NCBI GenBank assembly: GCA_017618015.1 | Contig: JAFZVC010000026.1 | Location: forward strand, 62,001 to 126,000 | Length of the DNA: 64,000 nucleotides | Direction of reading: 5' to 3' | DNA from: Spirochaetaceae bacterium | Lineage (GTDB): Bacteria; Spirochaetota; Spirochaetia; Treponematales; Treponemataceae | In this document: one piece after another, positions 48,001 to 53,944 of the stretch | Position numbering within the stretch: the first letter of the stretch is position 1 | Layout of the letters: every line of letters begins with the position of its first letter | Program-made: the position numbers and the translations under genes | Notes under the pieces: model-generated | What the model was told of the DNA's origin: nothing | Databases searched by the model: none | The model's input: only the letters and a program-made list of their open reading frames with translations

Positions 48001-51000
48001 AAGCCGAAAGCCTCTCCGTCCTCACCTATTTCAGTGACGAATGACTCTGTTCCGGTAGGATGGAAATAACGGAGTATTATAGGATGCTGCTCCTCACTGT
48101 CAGTAGCATAGATTTCCGGTGCGTTCTCGACTGCGGACGCGATGTTTTTGAGGGTACGAACAAAGAAGTCACGTTCCTCTCCGAAGGCGAGCTGCAATGT
48201 GGTAATATACTGGCTGTAAGGCAGGACTGATTTTGCCGTCTCAAGCTCCTTGTCAGTCAGGACTAATTCCTCTTGTTCCGATTGTTCCGGATATTCCGAT
48301 GAGACGGTATTATCGGATGTTTCAGGAGTTCTCTCCTGTTCAACCTGTTCGGCAGGTTCCTCATGTGATGCCGCCGGTGACGCGGCTCCGGTAAGTTCGG
48401 AGAATATTTCGTCAAAATGTTCTTTAATATGGTCGGCAACGTATGTTCCGAGGTATTCCCGAAGGACTTCCATATCTTCTTCGGGTATCACGTACTCAGG
48501 AAGCATCTGTGTAGCGTCGTTGGAAGCGAAGTGAAGGTTCGTGTCGTCGTCGATATATCTGTCGGCTGTAATATGATACGCGCTGCGGTCGATTCCGGAC
48601 GCGAAATCCGTGGGGCTTATGAGGGACCTCGCCTCCCGGACGGAGACTTCGCGCTGTCCTTTCTGCTCGAAATAACCGGTAGCAGGGTTCTTTTTCTGGA
48701 CATAGAATTTCGAAGACCTCATGACGGACTCAACTGCGGCTATGCTTTCCTTGACTTCCTTGGAATTAATCGGTTTGCGTAAGGCTGACCTTTCTTCATT
48801 TGCTATTATACCTCGTTCAAAATCCGTAAGAGTGTTGTCGCGGTATCTCTGGAGTATGTCAATGCAATTGTCCTTGTAAAGATGGCTGCTGCTCTTGAAG
48901 TTCCTGAATCTATTGTAATCCAAAGGTTCCCAATTGGCATAAGAAAGGTTTTCCTCGTATTTTGCGCGTTCGTAAAGCTCGGACTGAGTTTTGCCGTCGG
49001 GGTCGAAACTTCCGAGCTGGTAATGCTCGGCAACGATATTTTCTGCGGCTTTGTCGAAATCAGTGAGATTCATTGCTTCAGTTGTCGTATAAGTGCCGCC
49101 GTCAGCTTCGTTGAAGTCCCTGTCATAGAAGACATAGCTCCATTTACTGTCCTCATAGCGGAGCGCAAGGAATTCGTTGAGATATTTGTTATGGTAATAT
49201 TTCTCGAATCCGTTTTCAACAATAAGCTCGTGGAAATATTCCTCGGCATATTCTCCCCTGCCGCAAAGCTTCGCAATCTGCATGAATCCGTCAATGCCGA
49301 TATCGGAGATATCCTGCCAGCTTTCCTTGTCGTTAGTGACCGATGATTTGGCGATTTCATAGACTTCGTCAGCCCATTCCTCGTCGGAGAAATACTCCTT
49401 GAGCTTGTTCTCCGGAATATGGTTGATGAGCCAGCGGAGATTGTCACAGAGGTTTGCGTCCTCTGCGGCTACTTTGATTGCTTTTCGCGGGTCGGCTCCC
49501 TTGTTGAGAAGGTCAAGCCATACGTCAGGATGAGAATCGAGAGTAGCGAAATCTCTCGCAAGCTCGTCGTCGAGGCTGTGTTTCTGACGGATTTCGGAAA
49601 GTTCAGGAGAGACGAGCGCAAACTGGTTCGCGTAATTGCGTATCATGTACGGAACCTCGCTCTCGGAGTAGCCGTAGGAACTGATGACGAAACCGTATCC
49701 TGGCTTGTAGTTGACCCTGCCTACGGTACGCTCGTCTTCATTAGTTTTTATGATATCAAGCTGCTCTTTTTCCTTGTCAAAACGGAATTCAAATCCACCT
49801 TTATGTACTATATCAAGTATTGCTTCATCGTCAAGGTATTCCATTTCGCCTTTATGGAATAGATATGCTTGATTGATGAAGGAAGAAATGTCTTCGGCTG
49901 CCGGGGAAACGAAATGGCTGCCGTTCGGACTGTGACTGATATGTCCGAGACCGCACCTTAAGAAAAGACTGTCCTGCTGTTCCTCGGTGAACTCGTCGGT
50001 TCCGAACATGTTGAGGTAACGGACGGCGGCATGTGACGCTACTTCAGGACTACGAGCCTGTTGAATTATATCCTCAAGCTCCTGCATCCGGAGCGTGACT
50101 ATGGCGGAATGCCCTCCCTGGAAAAGCCTGCGGAGCCTTGCGTCCCCGATATATCTGGAATTGTTCTCGATATATGCTTCCTTAAGCTTCTCATAGTCAT
50201 CCAAAGTCTTCTTGTTCTTCTCGTAGAATTCGGACGTTACCCTTGTGAAAAGCTCGTCTGCTTCTGTTATGTTTTTTTCTTCATTGTTTTTAGTATCGTC
50301 AGTTACGGTCGAAGTTTCCGGTTCCGTCTCTACATTACCGCCGGATTTTTCCTGCTCTACACGCTCCGGGATTACGGCAGTTTCTTCCGCGACCTCGGAG
50401 TTTTCTTTGTCTTCTGCATCAAGCCTTTCAAGACGTTCGAGGTATTCCTTGATTGTGCCGGACTTCTCAGGCGTTATCGGATTGATGTCAACAGGAATTC
50501 CGTTTATCTGCAGGTGTTCATCGGCTATTACGTTGAAAAGGTCGTCTTCTCTCCACTCTCCTTCATAATTCTCTGTTCCGTACTGAACGAGTATTTTGAT
50601 ATGTTCGTCTTTATCCGGATTGCCGTAAACAGATATGCCGCCTATATATGGTTCGGGCACGAGGTCGCGGAATATGTTCTGGATGTCTTCCTCGATGAGA
50701 GATTCAATTTCATGTTTCTTGTAGCTTTCTCCGTTTATAAGATATGATGGTTCATCATTGTCGTCACCTGTAGATATGTTCTGAGATTCCGCCGGAGAAG
50801 ATTCTTTATTATCCTGTGCCTGACGGTTCTGGCGCAGGCGTTCGTTCTCCTCGCGGAGCGAGCGGTTCTCGTCCTGCAGGTTCTCTATGACTTCGGTGAA
50901 CCTTGCGAACTCGACGGACTCATTGATGATTTTCTCCTTGAGCATAGTCGCGATTTTCTCGTATGCCGCAGGAGTAAGCTCATAGTCCATGCTCTTCTCG

Positions 51001-51416
51001 ATGATTTTAAGAAGAAGCTCGTCGCCTGAATCGCTGTTAACGATTTCTTCTTTTGTCGCTATATGCGAAGCGGAAACAGATGTTTGTTCCTCAATAGTTG
51101 AGCCGGATGACGAGTCCTGGGAAGATGAACTTCCGGATTCCGAATTGGTTGAATCTTCTGCGAGCAATGACGAGGACTGCTCCGGAAAGAACTTTTCCGT
51201 AAAGTCCTTGATGAAATCGTCGCAACCGCGCTTAGCCTCGGCTGTGAAAGGATACCATCTTCCGGTCGTCCCCTCGCCTTTCTTGCTGTAATATCTCCAG
51301 CCGCTCAGCTTGAGGTAGTCCAGTATTTCCTTGTCGGGTCTGCTGCTGAAAGATATGTTCGTGAACGGTATGCCGTCATTTCGGATAAAGTTCATTGTAA
51401 GTTTTTCATTGCTCAT
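36015..51416 (-). CDS. Giant 5133-residue polyvalent helicase-methyltransferase
   Basis: One uninterrupted frame of 15.4 kb. From the N-terminus: LPD-like module (about 1-70), coiled coil, an acidic linker, a repeat module at about 385-530 that recurs at about 2440-2575, a phosphoribosyltransferase-like segment (VYLIDNVISTGLTF, about 1630), an MuF-C-like region (about 1840-1965), a zincin (IHEYTHLWDNY, about 2050), an N6-adenine methylase (EPSAGTGKF about 3035, IGNPPYG about 3103) and an SNF2-like helicase (YEVGVGKTAAG about 4280, VDEAHRFKN about 4437, GRIHRQGNAQGR about 4795). The chain ends GGDQLSLF, a clamp-binding peptide. Start has AAAGAGG. Such proteins are thought to enter the new host with the DNA; here this is inference. 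Confidence 0.85.
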   Translation of the reverse strand: MSNEKLTMNFIRNDGIPFTNISFSSRPDKEILDYLKLSGWRYYSKKGEGTTGRWYPFTAEAKRGCDDFIKDFTEKFFPEQSSSLLAEDSTNSESGSSSSQDSSSGSTIEEQTSVSASHIATKEEIVNSDSGDELLLKIIEKSMDYELTPAAYEKIATMLKEKIINESVEFARFTEVIENLQDENRSLREENERLRQNRQAQDNKESSPAESQNISTGDDNDEPSYLINGESYKKHEIESLIEEDIQNIFRDLVPEPYIGGISVYGNPDKDEHIKILVQYGTENYEGEWREDDLFNVIADEHLQINGIPVDINPITPEKSGTIKEYLERLERLDAEDKENSEVAEETAVIPERVEQEKSGGNVETEPETSTVTDDTKNNEEKNITEADELFTRVTSEFYEKNKKTLDDYEKLKEAYIENNSRYIGDARLRRLFQGGHSAIVTLRMQELEDIIQQARSPEVASHAAVRYLNMFGTDEFTEEQQDSLFLRCGLGHISHSPNGSHFVSPAAEDISSFINQAYLFHKGEMEYLDDEAILDIVHKGGFEFRFDKEKEQLDIIKTNEDERTVGRVNYKPGYGFVISSYGYSESEVPYMIRNYANQFALVSPELSEIRQKHSLDDELARDFATLDSHPDVWLDLLNKGADPRKAIKVAAEDANLCDNLRWLINHIPENKLKEYFSDEEWADEVYEIAKSSVTNDKESWQDISDIGIDGFMQIAKLCGRGEYAEEYFHELIVENGFEKYYHNKYLNEFLALRYEDSKWSYVFYDRDFNEADGGTYTTTEAMNLTDFDKAAENIVAEHYQLGSFDPDGKTQSELYERAKYEENLSYANWEPLDYNRFRNFKSSSHLYKDNCIDILQRYRDNTLTDFERGIIANEERSALRKPINSKEVKESIAAVESVMRSSKFYVQKKNPATGYFEQKGQREVSVREARSLISPTDFASGIDRSAYHITADRYIDDDTNLHFASNDATQMLPEYVIPEEDMEVLREYLGTYVADHIKEHFDEIFSELTGAASPAASHEEPAEQVEQERTPETSDNTVSSEYPEQSEQEELVLTDKELETAKSVLPYSQYITTLQLAFGEERDFFVRTLKNIASAVENAPEIYATDSEEQHPIILRYFHPTGTESFVTEIGEDGEAFGFQCLNGDYAFAEWGYLDINEIKGIPMMQVDYHIPEGMTVERYLYQEHPDFFPQYAKFAEQKHEQNNDVSEQEILVSLINDACKKDEELRQSASVNSRDLFEAAYFDKVSEILIAEWNKGNKSDLARKLLDGNDDYKKEILGNYIDEVYDYLNNKSPLDIAKETGNNVEAIAESLKDRLSWDDIYNAAMGKGFGDPELTAKDNARGQIAEYALSFGIDIEAADSPEDAIDDFLENHNEVFFNKNGNLIIDYDVNKLNSEKTQNNDKLDVYIASTETVYLSIIDKLKNDGYVFKVPHSKVPSFEELKRSLFTNIAPYVVLNTDEKTFSFVTEETFEEDPDYKGKEINYLNENLEIEVLNPYSGLAARSYYNSKGTRELCHAIKEASPNSDEYKKAIEQIADYFVSQGVFNENSILVPAPQHTGKAEYTLDLALVISSKTKSPVADILRCKPHDTLYEQKKNGKEPVLEFYLENANESTIRFWKEGGDKVYLIDNVISTGLTFNKAENLIPGIIPAPYAVGNFAEITREDDRYLVKNLLEENPVEKKVVNRKYEITTYDTDSQADSKEDYATLEEAIKNAKDYLSNDYHKDEYGNPYYQGVGVYNLDSHKIEFTEGYFPIHKIFVKDIVKDNFILDKLADAGIEVVTDKAEFDRILESETILQKMAKENKIENLFISENDVNLDSEIDKLTINDIESQDNFIEISKKTPYILKECGLDDYPVNIYKQKLARAFFLEKEKFGERRTHGHKGEFTSFEAKQVFKNISNPRYIFLSRTNIYNPDNYYLIGVYDIFDKKGEPMMLSFHFNKNRNEIEANWVTSIYGKNKNILADDWTKHGYLIYVNDLEIEKAPAEVVTLYMRVSKSASAIDTNIMHKSDFVNKMNLSFYKQNNNIYGFAHHDKIYLNPEIMNSEVAIHEYTHLWDNYIQRTNPELWQKGKDILTKTKFWNEVKNDPNYSDIADDENLLMSEVHARICGKMADEILDKILERDGNLTKNSVINWDNECWAYICTEIGVGTIFTKVENEKEIFDGQEAYKLIQEFLIMPIKDLMNGTQITKYFTKEKEIESEYKIMQELSKAFSADEINKNLENFTESLKFAQEMSSDTWENFYARNTTGFDTPQTVQEFRKAYEYNKKQAEYDVNKYTGWIKALEEAHEVNENVISRNVATNDSVSVSHEITPDESVHENNSFIYKGKTYIPFRSFRESSPLARYNAELDWTIIAQNLDWKEAAVNKDNPSDKDFNVDDFYDAAGGRDKCNADIFYCVDTGRFYVPTDGGLPCVDYENIRTDGYYGEFANFKSNDTYVKSVDLYMRFRNIYEPQIREASFVLNDAEEKYNDSGEIRDFESLRLHYHDYVDIQMNMLTDIIKNAASPEIAIYSAKECLVSYGTSPDLVYTERFSDNLYLRCNLGDFERRDGQRVFVDPDEQEVIDFITTTYNSLHGIENPALAEETKPREYSFVIKDNTEFGTGGFEPVINLTAEQAAKKYLELNDPDTGIALSIPGDKIFSDEWSAEGISIAVRDNDGDINLKIFGDTFINNLREPDERSRTYISAYKELYHELVKAGAKVKYPDFLFDKEKELFPSEENKTEPTAELSEESRPVIITADNIEKLGIKVGTIVKDNEDSYWKIFEADDFMASMYRCDKNGNKLDVAGNTGRSSFGEGLKQLLADGVFTYTLVSPSNSVQKEAAPADFVSSHIHFTGLSKPEIKEHDRSENLTRENKKPDVYLNHSFGQFPGINKWLYQENKNGFVILTALDYEPGVHTVPIKVSDGSNGWKESVALVDYTKTPWWEMTKEDFLKRNLEQYLTSETAAPEKKTNSKKDIKAIREQCREILKKNDSEITNEDKAILAQYEGGGGTGESGRSADAVLNEFYTPDNLIEKVWEIADAYRPGAKRVLEPSAGTGKFANNRPDNEFTMYEIDETSARINRILHPDANVIHGAFQSQFFDKNGIAKIKNYTMPQYDIVIGNPPYGTYKDSWHGKGEGKEFDRYEEYFLSRGIESLNNYGLNDVLVYVVPSGFLKSQVDSAKIKIATEGILIDAYRLPEGTFPTTEVGTDIVIFMRNKDKDTSQSLRLLGNDAWFDDHPEKILGQVRTRTNRFGKEEKYVTPHDGLSVQDELDKISVLCAESVRARNEAIIEGYINDNLEWLVNERQCSREETADMLHLLYQKFYHTEAFERSKVIPLAFGDGQKQAIPEDNNLFTGSIDYSRKFKVGKQELIDVIGILDDTLDYHTVWDRAFAVQHGMEKKDVARLLTWNYAGNQWDLSESHHEFMDVAPEAEQEDLSDVPQKLPEKTVEKSYAEIALESVKNGGAKNSVLDALLSGQVTDNDYKNENALKLLRISAIDDWRSGFYRYDSDLKVIVNVRTLESVLYHSHYNHNRYIIAASDRDGFITPFFDENSPDFKKLTSNQKDKLRKTVEFYEEKLSRIRDTFVGYEDGKFYLKDKNDRISRYTKFPFFVPETNEIAMLKTENTLVAGLGIDYKDYKIWGTQKDIGDVVNGDYDDIKNNYTCGVYYASFESLYPSDGKYDIGRIIRENKEIEDSTAQERTSYPLNDSMPSSKVDANYKKHLAAKKNAALALSRISADEWRDKAIAYYEDKAARHAEKLSLHNAELRRAEDANVVLGDILSHKLTDRVSFEAGSSYVLCQAIEKGTDVLIDGKKAFNIDSASKSLVTYNNYYVTEDFVKALYDRFGGELLVSDVKSAEQTRPVLNKLIKENLPTAPDDNLVNGITRFALDSTRADISGTPQKASFGGHTANVTQSGIISTFYLDGGEEPLLRFNRKSNLLTLYQSSFDSGAIESLENAFRDAYDNLHVTKYVTIGKVHYCDNDGFTVIMPEKASQKYHPAKTEIMSSDEFTKLYGTSWNEDERIFWEVTDYENYVDISKLTLPQSEMLRKSENYYEEKNGKYIHRELFASGDIYQKIAENEEYFNNGQLSEESYRRNRELLESNVPVPYRFEEISVSVKSPFVRNLNIDGLPLPELFLQWATGCNLEDSRNSRFEINDFTQAGISREDIPPDIYWSDITDYIDGSPVKVDSAIKDEDKRKKIANEKANSRKVAAETLFARFLRQGLSKEGQDIFTTSYNLTFNYNKEPDYSRLPLFVYGMNRYKNGQAFTLYEQQIKGVAALSNKGNGLLAYEVGVGKTAAGIVSTVNQIQTGRSERPFIFVPKSVIKAWENDIRELFPDITLNVLGNMSFKNIEPYYDGNHGLNLQPGSITLCTHEALNNISFKRDTVEDSLFDDFADLLALNDALSSTNPRERADAEKKIYDYAGCTSAVGNDNYVFFENTGCDHVTVDEAHRFKNLYKVPRPKKGEKNEFQGMGSGTPSKRAAKMFAVTQYVQRENNDRNVFMLTATPFTNSPLEVYSMLSYIARKELEKQGIKDLYSFCEQYASTRLEQIETHKNEIVYASVMKEFNDVQGLQNTLKKYIDKVDAEEAFVIRPDRVVHPVYLQPTKLQQEIFEFAHKLMNYVPQDGEKRAPVLEGLNLINKASLSPALVREDQLIDPYTHLPSGIALPPIDELVESSPKLKTVFDTVVKNWRSHKDCGQIVYSNIGTEEFSTMAKYLNKQGVPVSAIAIINGSDVIMGGKKVPGGTDEARDTVKDAFNDIHNPCKVLIGSAAISEGMNLNGNSIALYNLTLGWNPTESVQVEGRIHRQGNAQGRVHIVYPLLEDSCDPFLYQKHDEKSSRIDDLFSYKSGSKMSVSGIDPQEAKFALIKNPSTLADFEIQNKVNELEKQKLVYESQLQDYDSLVTARITFTERLNKRTEDKAAYEANFLKSGRTPDEQQRGIERLDKSIGDCKTNLTNIGKKLVAMGIENDADAAKFSVTTSTKIDLLEKQIKELDSSEHKKEVTEKWRMKLLEDNLLKSRRADTGNLAETISGDLVPFEVTEERVQTERWQAACKNRERDPYKYEKAKAAWEKYLKKKAEREASSRKISVSISPEPEYTERSRSFNEAEKKPVSPAPSSPKPVPQRPEDKNVRSGGDQLSLF
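42855..42877. repeat. Outlying copy of the ACGGGTCA palindrome in giant gene
   Basis: ACGGGTCA-N7-TGACCTGT, one mismatch from the array consensus. On the coding strand it reads SENLTRE, the same frame and nearly the same peptide as in the rep-like gene. Confidence 0.65.
44512..44527. repeat. Element palindrome inside giant gene
   Basis: GTCGCAACGTTGCGGC holds the 12-bp core CGCAACGTTGCG plus part of the outer arms. Confidence 0.65.
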
Positions 51417-51440
51417 TTTGTTGCCTCTTTATGGTTTTTC

Positions 51441-51458
51441 TGCCGCAACGTTGCGGCA
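51441..51458. repeat. Element palindrome upstream of the giant gene
   Basis: TGCCGCAACGTTGCGGCA is the perfect 18-bp form of the dispersed palindrome. It lies in the 55-bp gap between the ComM-like and giant genes, about 12 bases before the AAAGAGG ribosome-binding site. Confidence 0.85.
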
Positions 51459-51471
51459 ATAATTAGAAGGT

Positions 51472-53895
51472 TCAGTTTCCTTTGACCCCTACACTGCCAA
51501 GCTCCCGGCGGAGTTTCTGGACTTCTTTGTGAAGGGAATTGTTTTCCTTCACAAGTTTCTCGTTTTCTTGAGTAAGCTTATCGTTCTCGTCACATATCTC
51601 ATGGTTCGTGTCTATGATTTTGTCCAGCCTGCGGACCGCGTTGCGGAATCCCTCGGCAAGTCCTTCCTTGCACTCACGGACAGTGCCGTCAACGTCAATT
51701 GTGACAGGCTCGGTGTTTGAAGTTGACTTTTCTATTGGATGTGATATATTTTCAGTCGGAGGGACGTTTAATACGTCCTCTCTGGTCGGATTGACCGTCA
51801 CCAACTGCTTTCCAGTTGTACGCTCAATCATCTGCCCGATTTCATCTGACACATATATCAGCTGGTCGGGCTTTTTTATTTTATTCACAACGTTGTCGAT
51901 GTCTCTTTCATGGGTTGAGATCGAAACGTTCTCATTCTCGATGGAGACTACGACAGATTGTACGGCTTTGTTTTTTCCGTTCATGATGAAAGATTTGGCA
52001 TAAATATGAGCCGCATTCATATCACCGAATACGCTTTGCCTTTCTTCGTTGATTATGAGGTCAGGAGTCTTAAGGGTGTCATGGACAGCCTGCAAAATTG
52101 ATTGTCGCTCATTTGCATTTAGTTTCTCAAACTGATGTTCTCCAAGTTTTACTTTCTCAACAGGCGTATTTATCTGTGAGTACGGAAAAAGCTTATTGTA
52201 GTTTTCCCTCGTAAAAGGAATATCAGACAAAGGACGAGAGGTTTCGTTCAAAGCATCTTTCAGGCAGTTTTTCAATGAATCTAAATATGTTTTTTCGTTT
52301 GTAAAATTAGATGTTTTGGTTTGTGCGGCGGTCTCCACGGCAGGTTCCCTGCGGAAATTTTTGGGCTTCCAGAAAATAGGCGCGACAAGCTCCGCTGACT
52401 CGCGGATATCGACGAGTGATATCTCGCGCCTGTTTTCCATGTTTGCTATCGTAAGAGCAACTTTAAGCATGTTCTGTCCGTCACGGAAGCTGTAATTGTC
52501 CTTGATGCCGTCGAAAAATTCCTGGCATTTGTCGTCAAGCTTGCACATCTTGGCGAACTCGACACCGTTGAGGGCGGAGTTCTTTACGCCGTTCTCACGT
52601 TGTATTTTATAGGCGTTCGTGATATGCTCCTTCATCTCTTGTATTGTTATTTTGCGGGTGTCTTTATCGTCCTTCTCGACATGCTGCTTGATTTCGATGC
52701 GGTCAAGCACAGGTTCGCTCAATTTCTTCCAGTACTGGTCGACGGCTTTATCCGAGCAGAGACAGATTTTCCCGGCGGAGCCGTAGTTTCCGCACGGACA
52801 AGGGTTGTTTGCCATGACAATCTGAGCGTCCGCCGGAAACATGGTATGCCTACCCGCGCGGCTGAGAGTTATTGATTTGTTTTCCATAGGAACTCGGAGA
52901 GATTGAAGTACGGATGTCCTGAATTCAGAAGCCTCATCAAGAAAAAGCGTTCCGTTATGGGCAAGGGTAAGTTCTCCCGGATGAATGCCAATGCCGCCTC
53001 CGACCATCCCCTCAAGGCTCGCGCTCTGATGCGGCACCCTGAAAGGCGGTCGCCTTGAGTGTATGTCATCAGGACAGAGAAGACCGGCGATGCTTTTTAT
53101 TCTTTTGACAGTATTGGCTTCTTCCCTGGTCAGGTCAGGAGTCAGCGCGGGAATAAGATTAAAGGTAAATAATGTCTTGCCGCTTCCGGGCGCGCCCTCA
53201 AAAATAATATTGTGTCTTCCGGCGACGGCGATTTCAATCGCGCGGCATACGTCGTAATAGCCGTCAAGATTTAATGACGCGGCTTCCTCAAGAAGTTTCT
53301 CGTCGAATGTGATGCCGGACGGTTCGTTCTTCTTAAGGTTGGTGTCCTCGATGGAGACAAACTTCTCATTTGATGATAGTTTCTCATGCGCCTCGGAGAG
53401 AGTGCTGACGCTCAGTACCTTCGCGCCGGGAACCAACAGAGCCTCATTAGTGTTTTGCTCTGCTACGACGAAATTGGTTATGCCCTCGGCAACCGCGCTT
53501 TGTACAGCGGCTGTGACTCCCCTTACCGGAACTATGTCGCCGTTTGAGACGATGTCTCCGACTGCAAGAATTTTCTCGCCGTCATGACCATAGCCACCGT
53601 GTTCCTCGTTGAGTATGGAAAGAGCCATAGCGAGAGGGAGCATGTCTCCGTCCTTCCTTATGTCTGCCGGACTTAGGGACATGAGTACCCGTTCCGGCGG
53701 GAAAGGAAGATTCTGCTTAGTGAAAGCTGACCTTATGCGGTTACGAACGTCCGATACCACTCCGTCTGCCAATCCAACGATATCGACCGCAGGTATACCG
53801 CGTCTTAGATCAGTCTCAACATATATGATATTTCCCTCGTATCCGAAGGAAGAATATCCGTAAATTTTGCTTTTTTCGTTCTCTGTGTCTGCCAT
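51472..53895 (-). CDS. ComM/YifB-like Mg-chelatase AAA+ protein with extra C-terminal tail
   Basis: 807 residues. Residues 10-130 are the ChlI/Lon-like N-domain (VETDLRRGIPAVDIVGLADG, PADIRKDGDMLPLAMALS). The AAA+ module has Walker A FEGAPGSGKTLF (about 230-241), the GGGIGIHPGELTLAHNGTLF segment and a Cys cluster NPCPCGNYGSAGKICLC. ComM is a hexameric branch-migration helicase in natural transformation, normally about 510 residues. Here 300 residues are added, ending in a coiled coil that is shared with the next protein. The open frame extends to 53958, but AAAGGAG at 53904-53910 sets the ATG at 53895. Confidence 0.88.
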   Translation of the reverse strand: MADTENEKSKIYGYSSFGYEGNIIYVETDLRRGIPAVDIVGLADGVVSDVRNRIRSAFTKQNLPFPPERVLMSLSPADIRKDGDMLPLAMALSILNEEHGGYGHDGEKILAVGDIVSNGDIVPVRGVTAAVQSAVAEGITNFVVAEQNTNEALLVPGAKVLSVSTLSEAHEKLSSNEKFVSIEDTNLKKNEPSGITFDEKLLEEAASLNLDGYYDVCRAIEIAVAGRHNIIFEGAPGSGKTLFTFNLIPALTPDLTREEANTVKRIKSIAGLLCPDDIHSRRPPFRVPHQSASLEGMVGGGIGIHPGELTLAHNGTLFLDEASEFRTSVLQSLRVPMENKSITLSRAGRHTMFPADAQIVMANNPCPCGNYGSAGKICLCSDKAVDQYWKKLSEPVLDRIEIKQHVEKDDKDTRKITIQEMKEHITNAYKIQRENGVKNSALNGVEFAKMCKLDDKCQEFFDGIKDNYSFRDGQNMLKVALTIANMENRREISLVDIRESAELVAPIFWKPKNFRREPAVETAAQTKTSNFTNEKTYLDSLKNCLKDALNETSRPLSDIPFTRENYNKLFPYSQINTPVEKVKLGEHQFEKLNANERQSILQAVHDTLKTPDLIINEERQSVFGDMNAAHIYAKSFIMNGKNKAVQSVVVSIENENVSISTHERDIDNVVNKIKKPDQLIYVSDEIGQMIERTTGKQLVTVNPTREDVLNVPPTENISHPIEKSTSNTEPVTIDVDGTVRECKEGLAEGFRNAVRRLDKIIDTNHEICDENDKLTQENEKLVKENNSLHKEVQKLRRELGSVGVKGN

Positions 53896-53911
53896 ATAAT
53901 TTTCTCCTTTG

Positions 53912-53928
53912 TAGCAATGTTGCGGCAA
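53912..53928. repeat. Degenerate element palindrome upstream of ComM-like gene
   Basis: TAGCAATGTTGCGGCAA keeps the right arm and most of the core. It lies just upstream of AAAGGAG of the ComM-like gene, at the same relative place as sites at 35995 and 51441. Confidence 0.6.
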
Positions 53929-53944
53929 TTTATATATTCGCGGT

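Noticed and set aside
50061-50747. 228-residue plus-strand frame opposite the giant gene
   Set aside because: One of many antisense frames over the giant gene; no ribosome-binding site and hydrophobic shadow composition.
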